Source: Bacteroidetes bacterium UBA4414 (lineage in GTDB: Bacteria; Bacteroidota; Bacteroidia; Chitinophagales; Chitinophagaceae). Taken from it: a DNA stretch of 64,000 bases. The translations under genes were made by a program, and so were the position numbers. The notes beneath the pieces were generated by a model. The model searched no databases, had not been told where the DNA came from, and saw only the letters and a program-made list of their open reading frames with translations. The stretch lies in NCBI GenBank assembly GCA_002389765.1, contig DGQM01000017.1, positions 8,119 through 72,118 on the forward strand, in the 5' to 3' direction. Shown piece by piece: positions 59,718 to 64,000 of the stretch; the first letter of the stretch is position 1, and the number at the start of each line of letters is the position of its first letter.

Positions 59718-60440
59718 TCAGCTTTTGCTCCATTTATTCAATTGGTTCACGCAAGCTGCCATGTCCTTAGGTAGTGGCGCCTCTACATCCACCAGTGTGC
59801 CATTGGGTTTGTGCAGCATCAGCCTGTAGGCATGCAGCCCCAGTCGGCTCATCAGCGGGCGTTCTGTTTCTTCTTTTTCAGACAGCTTGAATTTCTTTTT
59901 GATGGTAGAGAGCAGGAATGGTTTACCATCGCCATATAGCTCATCGCACACTATCGGGTGGCCTATAGACTGCATGTGTACACGTATCTGGTGTGTGCGG
60001 CCTGTATGTATCTGAAACTGCACCAGCGAATGCAGCGCCCATTGCTCCACCACTTTATAGTCTGTAACAGATGCCTTGCCCTTGCGCGCGGTAGTCATTT
60101 TACCCTTTTGGGTAGGATGCTCTATAATGGCAGCTTCTATGCGTCCTTCTTCGGGTAATACCCTGCCCATAACAATGCCTGCATAAAACTTGCCAACATC
60201 GTGCGCCTCAAACAACTGAGACAGGTAGCGGTGCATTTCTTCGTTTTTGGCAAAGCACATCACGCCGCTGGTATCACGGTCCAGACGGTGCACCACCCAT
60301 ATACGATGCCCCAGTTTAGACTCCAGCAGTCGGTTGAGGGATGGTAGGTCACTGTTAAAACGGTCGGGGATAACAAGGATGCCTGCCGGTTTATTCACCA
60401 TCAGTATATCATCATCCTGGTATAGTATTTCTATCTGCAT
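59718..60440 (-). CDS. RluA-family 23S rRNA/tRNA pseudouridine synthase
   Basis: 240 residues with catalytic HRLDRDTSGVMCFAK (Asp nucleophile), DILMVNKPAGILVIPD at the start and THQIRVHMQSIGHPIVCDEL, all RluA hallmarks. There is no S4 domain at the N-terminus, as in the shorter RluA-like branch, so the modified RNA position cannot be stated. Same strand as ybeY, 7 bp downstream of it. Confidence 0.94.
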   Translation of the reverse strand: MQIEILYQDDDILMVNKPAGILVIPDRFNSDLPSLNRLLESKLGHRIWVVHRLDRDTSGVMCFAKNEEMHRYLSQLFEAHDVGKFYAGIVMGRVLPEEGRIEAAIIEHPTQKGKMTTARKGKASVTDYKVVEQWALHSLVQFQIHTGRTHQIRVHMQSIGHPIVCDELYGDGKPFLLSTIKKKFKLSEKEETERPLMSRLGLHAYRLMLHKPNGTLVDVEAPLPKDMAACVNQLNKWSKS

Positions 60441-60447
60441 GTAATAA

Positions 60448-60879
60448 TTATCCTTTAAAGTATTGTTTCAGGCACATGTCTTCTTTCTTGCGCATTTCCT
60501 CACGGTCGGCCGGTGTTTTGTCTTTAAAGCCACAAAGGTGCAGTGCCCCGTGAAAGATAACACGGTGCAGCTCGTCGGCATAGGTTTTGCCAAACTTAGC
60601 GGCGTTTTCTGCCACGCGTTCTATGCTGATATATATTTCACCCTGCAATTCATCCGCACCCTCGCTGAGGTCGAAGGTGATGATGTCTGTGAACGTATTA
60701 TGGTTCAGAAACTGCTGGTTGATTTGCAGCAGGTACGCATCATCACAAAAAATATAGGTAAGCTGTGTATGCTGTACCTTTTTGCGGTGTTTTTGCACCA
60801 GTGTGTCCAGAAAAGCACTCAGTTTGCGCTTGTCCTTCAGTTTCGAGCTTACTTCCTGTTCGTAAAACCTTGCAGGCAT
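60448..60879 (-). CDS. ybeY: endoribonuclease YbeY
   Basis: 143 residues from MPARFYEQEV at 60879; the longer frame would run back through the -7 box GACCTTTGC (minus strand, 60901-60893). The metal site HRVIFHGALHLCGFKD keeps the first two His ligands of HGxLHLxGxDH; as in many Bacteroidota homologues the third His is replaced. FLNHNTFTDIITFDLSE is also conserved. It processes 16S rRNA and takes part in ribosome quality control. It is divergent from feoA with a 68-bp gap that holds both promoters. Confidence 0.94.
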   Translation of the reverse strand: MPARFYEQEVSSKLKDKRKLSAFLDTLVQKHRKKVQHTQLTYIFCDDAYLLQINQQFLNHNTFTDIITFDLSEGADELQGEIYISIERVAENAAKFGKTYADELHRVIFHGALHLCGFKDKTPADREEMRKKEDMCLKQYFKG

Positions 60880-60947
60880 GGTTAAAATTTGTGCAAAGGT
60901 CGCATATTTTTTAGGTGTAGCTGCCATTGTGCCGTATTTTTGTGCCG

Positions 60948-61196
60948 ATGAGTGTTGCAGAAGTAAAGACAATGCGCCTTTCGGAGCTGCCTACGGGTAC
61001 GAAAGCTGTGATAAAAGAGCACGACCAGACCGATTTTAAGCTGACGCTGATGGAAATGGGCTGCATACCGGGCGAGCCTGTATGGATAGAGATGATAGCC
61101 CCTATGGGCGACCCGATGGCGATTAGCATAGCGGGCTACTACCTGAGCATCCGCAAGCAGGACGCGGAGAATATTTGGGTGACGGTCAACTCATAA
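60948..61196 (+). CDS. feoA: FeoA-domain protein
   Basis: 82 residues from the ATG at 60948, just after a -7 box TATTTTTG (60935-60942). One FeoA/SH3-like domain: TMRLSELPTGTKAVIKEHDQ, FKLTLMEMGCIPGEPVWIE, PMAISIAGYYLSIRKQDAENI. FeoA supports FeoB in ferrous-iron uptake, but no feoB follows here (next is a repeat and nadD), so it is orphan or works with a distant FeoB. Cytoplasmic. Confidence 0.92.
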   Translation: MSVAEVKTMRLSELPTGTKAVIKEHDQTDFKLTLMEMGCIPGEPVWIEMIAPMGDPMAISIAGYYLSIRKQDAENIWVTVNS

Positions 61197-61197
61197 C

Positions 61198-61315
61198 AAG
61201 CCAACCCCTAAATCCCCTGAAGGGGACTTTCTTTTTTAAGGGGGTAGAGATAGCTTTCAGTTCGCAGTTAATTAATATTTATATCAACTAAGCCCCTTCA
61301 GGGGTTTGGGGTTTT
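61198..61315. repeat. MITE-like element between feoA and nadD
   Basis: 118 bp with terminal inverted repeats: AACCCCTAAATCCCCTGAAG (from 61203) and, at 61290-61315, AAGCCCCTTCAGGGG followed by TTTGGGGTTTT. The CCCCTGAAGGGG core of the left end is itself palindromic. The interior is AT-rich and non-coding. It starts two bases after the feoA stop and ends four bases before the nadD -7 box. Confidence 0.65.
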
Positions 61316-61318
61316 ACT

Positions 61319-61327
61319 TACCTTTGC
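61319..61327 (+). promoter_or_regulatory. -7 box of nadD
   Basis: TACCTTTGC fits TAnnTTTGC; the ATG at 61332 lies four bases downstream, so nadD is nearly leaderless. Confidence 0.6.
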
Positions 61328-61331
61328 GCCC

Positions 61332-61901
61332 ATGCATATCGGGTTGTATTTCGGCAGTTTTAATCCTATACATATCGGGCATCTTATTGTAGCCAATCAT
61401 ATAGTAGAGAATGTGGATATAGATAAGGTGTGGTTTGTACTATCGCCGCACAATCCGCTGAAAGATTCTGATTCTTTACTGAATGAATATGACAGGCTGC
61501 ATCTGGTAGAGCTGGCGATAAAAGACAATAGTAAGTTTCGCGCCAGCAATGTAGAGTTTCACCTGCCAAAGCCATCCTATACCATCGATACGCTGACGTA
61601 TCTGAAAGAGAAGTTTCCATTAGAACAGTTTACCGTAATCATGGGTTCAGACAGTTTTAGCAATATCCACCGCTGGAAGAACTACGAAACGCTGATTGCC
61701 AACTACAATATCATTGTGTACGACCGTCCGGGTTTTGATATTACAGAAACACACGGCGCTAAGCTAACACGTGTACAAGCACCATTGCTCGAAATCTCAT
61801 CCACCTTCATCCGCAAGCAGATAAAAGAAGGCAAAAGCATACGCTATATGCTGCCCGATGAAGTAGCTAAGTACATAGAAAATAACCGCTACTATAAGTA
61901 G
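61332..61901 (+). CDS. nadD: nicotinate-nucleotide adenylyltransferase
   Basis: 189 residues, a nucleotidyltransferase with GSFNPIHIGHLIVAN (HxGH-type site), FVLSPHNPLKDSD, VIMGSDSFSNIHRWKN and ISSTFIRKQIKEGKSIRYML (ISSTxIR). It makes deamido-NAD from nicotinate mononucleotide and ATP, in the cytoplasm. Promoter right next to a repeat element. Confidence 0.97.
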   Translation: MHIGLYFGSFNPIHIGHLIVANHIVENVDIDKVWFVLSPHNPLKDSDSLLNEYDRLHLVELAIKDNSKFRASNVEFHLPKPSYTIDTLTYLKEKFPLEQFTVIMGSDSFSNIHRWKNYETLIANYNIIVYDRPGFDITETHGAKLTRVQAPLLEISSTFIRKQIKEGKSIRYMLPDEVAKYIENNRYYK

Positions 61902-61919
61902 TTGATTGGTTCGTTAGTA

Positions 61920-62927
61920 TTATTCCGCTCTTTCGGGAAACTCTACCCTGTATATCTGTATCAGCAGCAGCAGGTAAGAAAGTAATAATGGCCCGAATAT
62001 CAGCCCCATAAAGCCAAACATAGGCAGGCCTACTATAATACCCAATGTGGTAATGATAGGGTGTACATCGCCCAGTTTCTTCAAGATGGTGAAGCGCAGT
62101 ACATTGTCTATACCACCTGTTATAATGAATGAATATGCTGCCAGCCCCAATGCAGCAGCAGGATGTGCCGTTGCAAACAGGTATATACACAGCGGCCCCC
62201 ATACCAGCATACAGCCCACTACCGGCACCAGCGAGGCCACGCCGGTCAAAATACCCCAAAGTATATACTCATCTATACCAAAGATGGCATAGCCAATAAT
62301 GGCCACGATAGCCTGGCAACCTGCCAGTACAGGAATGCCAATAGCATTAGAGATAACCATGGTACGGGTAGATGTCCACATATTATCTATGTTGGTATCT
62401 TTCAGCGGCAGGTATTTTTTGATAGACATTTCCATCTTGCGGCCATCTACCAGCATAAAGTATAGTAAAAAGAAGGCAAGTACCGTATTGGTGAGCATAT
62501 TGGCTGTAGCGCCTAATACGCCCGGTACTTCTGCGGCTATTTTCTGTACCACCTGCATCACCTGTTGCTGATTGATGCGCATAAACGGCGGCAGGTTCTT
62601 TGTTTTCTGCGATAGTTCCTGCAACGTGGTTGTGATAGCAGCCTGATTATCAATGATGCCCGTAAATTTCGGCAGTATTACTTGTACCATGCCAACTATG
62701 GGCAATACAATAACAACAATAGATGCCAATATAAACAGCGAAGCTATCAGGCTCTTGTTATATTGTTTTATCACCGTTAGCTTAAAGAAATACTCACGCA
62801 TCAGGATGTAGAGCGTAACAGCACCCAGCAAGCCCGGGAAGAAGGCAAACATCTGTGCGCCAAGCACGTATGCCAATACCAATATGATGCCTATCAGTAC
62901 AAATTGTTTTACCGCTGTGTTATTCAT
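61920..62927 (-). CDS. AI-2E family transporter, second paralogue
   Basis: 335 residues with N-terminal helices (QFVLIGIILVLAYVLGAQMF, SLFILASIVVIVLPIVGMVQ), a soluble middle part, and C-terminal helices that include LTGVASLVPVVGCMLVWGPL and GLPMFGFMGLIFGPLLLSYL, the PF01594 signatures. Function of this paralogue unknown. It is clearly divergent from the copy in the sulfur island (3296-4342). Convergent with nadD, 18 bp apart. Confidence 0.9.
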   Translation of the reverse strand: MNNTAVKQFVLIGIILVLAYVLGAQMFAFFPGLLGAVTLYILMREYFFKLTVIKQYNKSLIASLFILASIVVIVLPIVGMVQVILPKFTGIIDNQAAITTTLQELSQKTKNLPPFMRINQQQVMQVVQKIAAEVPGVLGATANMLTNTVLAFFLLYFMLVDGRKMEMSIKKYLPLKDTNIDNMWTSTRTMVISNAIGIPVLAGCQAIVAIIGYAIFGIDEYILWGILTGVASLVPVVGCMLVWGPLCIYLFATAHPAAALGLAAYSFIITGGIDNVLRFTILKKLGDVHPIITTLGIIVGLPMFGFMGLIFGPLLLSYLLLLIQIYRVEFPERAE

Positions 62928-63024
62928 AAATCCTTGCTTTGAGAATGGTGAGGCAATATGTCAATATTTTATTAAATTATAAAAAAGCTGCCACAAATCA
63001 TTAGAGGCTTGGTACAATATTTGC

Positions 63025-63033
63025 TAATTTTGC
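63025..63033 (+). promoter_or_regulatory. -7 box of the YtxH operon
   Basis: TAATTTTGC matches TAnnTTTGC, 39 nt before the ATG; a Shine-Dalgarno-like GAGGA lies just before the ATG. Confidence 0.6.
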
Positions 63034-63072
63034 AGTGAGCTAATTAATATTTAACACAAATTAACGAGGATC

Positions 63073-63267
63073 ATGGCTAAAACAGGAAAAACAGTAGCAA
63101 CATTGCTGGTAGGTGCTGCAATAGGCGCAGCGGTAGGCTATTTGTTGGCTACAGACAAAGACAAGCGCCAGGAAGATATGGCGAAAATCAAAGATCGTTT
63201 CAACAGCCTGAAGGATAAACTGGCTAAGAAAACGGAAGATTTGGAACACGAAATATATAACGGTTAA
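63073..63267 (+). CDS. YtxH domain protein
   Basis: 64 residues: a single hydrophobic, Gly/Ala-rich segment (TLLVGAAIGAAVGYLLATD) and a charged helical tail (KIKDRFNSLKDKLAKKTEDL). YtxH proteins are small membrane-associated stress proteins of unknown mechanism. It is the first gene of an operon with a holin-like protein (9 bp gap) and a further membrane-linked ORF. Confidence 0.9.
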   Translation: MAKTGKTVATLLVGAAIGAAVGYLLATDKDKRQEDMAKIKDRFNSLKDKLAKKTEDLEHEIYNG

Positions 63268-63276
63268 TAACTACCG

Positions 63277-63648
63277 ATGCTGGGATTCATAGGTAAATGG
63301 AAAGATAAGCTGGCCGACTACGTAGATATGCGTGTGCGCCTTGTAAAGCTCGATTTCATCGAGCGTACATCGCAGGTGCTCAGCTTCTTTACATTTACGA
63401 TAGTGTGCTTCCTGTTGGTGCTGCCTATACTACTCTTTATGGGTATAGGGGTTGCAGAGTTTTTTGCCGATCTGGTAGGTTCGCGCGGTGGTGGTTATCT
63501 TATCATCACAGGGCTATATCTGTTGGCACTTGGTATATTATTCATTTACAGAAAGCGGTTTATCAAAAAGTTCACCGGGCTTTTCATCAGGGTAATGACT
63601 GATGATGATGAGGACGATGATGATGAGCAACCCGCTGCAAAGAAATAA
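63277..63648 (+). CDS. phage-holin-like membrane protein (PF07332/DUF1469 type)
   Basis: 123 residues: an amphipathic N-terminus (KWKDKLADYVDMRVRLVKLD), two adjacent TM helices (FTFTIVCFLLVLPILLFMGIG and YLIITGLYLLALGILFIY) and a very acidic tail (DDDEDDDDEQPAAKK). The two-helix layout and position behind YtxH match the Phage_holin_3_6 family, which in bacteria is not a prophage gene but part of envelope-stress operons. No phage genes are near. Confidence 0.85.
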   Translation: MLGFIGKWKDKLADYVDMRVRLVKLDFIERTSQVLSFFTFTIVCFLLVLPILLFMGIGVAEFFADLVGSRGGGYLIITGLYLLALGILFIYRKRFIKKFTGLFIRVMTDDDEDDDDEQPAAKK

Positions 63649-63655
63649 TACGACC

Positions 63656-64000
63656 ATGAGACTCTACAACAAACAACTGAACAGCCTTGACGAGCTGAAA
63701 CTGGAAAAGCAAAAGCTACGCGCCGAAATGCGCAAAGCCGATGCAGACGGGTTCTTCTCTATAGATGATATTATACCCGGCAAATCTGCCAATAAGGAGG
63801 GCGAAGAAGAGGGAAGTGGTGGATTGGATATAGCGGGCATTGCAAGTACGGTATTGTCTGCGGTTGGCAATAAGGATATGCTGTTGTCTGTAGGTATGCC
63901 GCTGCTGCAACTTGCCGGTAATCAGCTGGAGAAAGGATTGGTGAAGAAGATATTGAAAGAAGTAGGCTTTGGCTATGCTAAATGGAAGGCGATAGAACTT
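63656..64000 (+). CDS. hypothetical protein of the YtxH operon (3' end cut by window)
   Basis: 115 codons are visible from the ATG at 63656 and no stop is reached. The start is a charged coiled-coil-like helix (KQLNSLDELKLEKQKLRAEM), followed by a Gly/Ser linker and a weakly hydrophobic helix (IAGIASTVLSAVGN), then LQLAGNQLEKGLVKKILKEV. It lies 7 bp after the holin-like gene. Family not recognised; a peripheral membrane protein that partners with the two upstream proteins is plausible. Confidence 0.75.
   Translation, partial: MRLYNKQLNSLDELKLEKQKLRAEMRKADADGFFSIDDIIPGKSANKEGEEEGSGGLDIAGIASTVLSAVGNKDMLLSVGMPLLQLAGNQLEKGLVKKILKEVGFGYAKWKAIEL

Noticed and set aside
63277..63648. Holin-like gene as evidence of a prophage
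   Set aside because: No other phage genes nearby, and YtxH-holin-like operons are ordinary in Bacteroidota chromosomes.
1..64000. CRISPR array, tRNA or rRNA genes
   Set aside because: Gaps were read for regular 30-40 bp repeats, cloverleaf arms and TTCGA-type loops; nothing convincing was seen.

Overview
The window comes from a member of the Bacteroidota, most likely the Chitinophagales. Many genes are preceded by the TAnnTTTG(C) -7 box of this phylum, Shine-Dalgarno sequences are scarce, and several genes are lineage markers: gliding protein GldC, a DUF6089 outer-membrane protein, a TonB receptor with a CarboxypepD_reg-like domain, and a reg_prop/LytTR two-component pair. I found no rRNA, tRNA or CRISPR array. 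Both window ends cut genes: an AraC-type regulator on the left and a hypothetical protein on the right.

Layout. 1-7.9 kb: a sulfur-handling island with a persulfide-dioxygenase-like/rhodanese fusion, a TSUP exporter, an AI-2E-type permease, a Crp/Fnr regulator, two small membrane proteins, two single-domain rhodaneses, a CCG-containing membrane protein, thioredoxin, an OsmC protein and a rhodanese-thioredoxin lipoprotein. The two leftward genes carry matching GTAA-N6-TTAC operators at the same distance from their -7 boxes, which suggests one Crp/Fnr regulon. 8-27.8 kb: housekeeping and envelope genes (DUF47, LMW-PTP, hisS, tyrS, a seven-haem TPR cytochrome, tandem superoxide dismutases, an RND pump with TolC but no adaptor, and UDP-glucose to UDP-xylose enzymes). 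27.9-32.4 kb: a TonB receptor and a beta-helix lipoprotein whose promoters share 11-bp TTAA(C) direct repeats in identical geometry, resembling a PhoB-type operator. 32.4-43.8 kb: cca, sua5, two DUF1573 proteins, an aminotransferase, adenine deaminase, truncated haemoglobin, a LytTR two-component system and an orphan LutC-like protein.

43.8-50.6 kb is the accessory region. It holds palindromic repeats, an unrecognised protein, a nuclease-methylase/specificity restriction system with an XRE regulator, a very GC-rich small gene and two secreted Cys-rich proteins. The methylase stops inside a T8 tract that is followed at 7 nt by a 14-bp hairpin, and the specificity ORF downstream has no ATG or GTG start. 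This looks like a -1 frameshift or a phase-variable junction that would fuse the two into a type IIG-like enzyme.

50.6-64 kb: ftsH, rsfS, birA, a TMTC-like TPR membrane protein that leads into late carotenoid genes (CruF-like, crtZ, lycopene cyclase), pabA/trpG, cvpA, yqeY, gldC, an rluA-type gene, ybeY, feoA, nadD, a second AI-2E permease and a YtxH/holin-like operon. Small MITE-like elements with CCCCTNAAGGGG ends sit between several of these genes.
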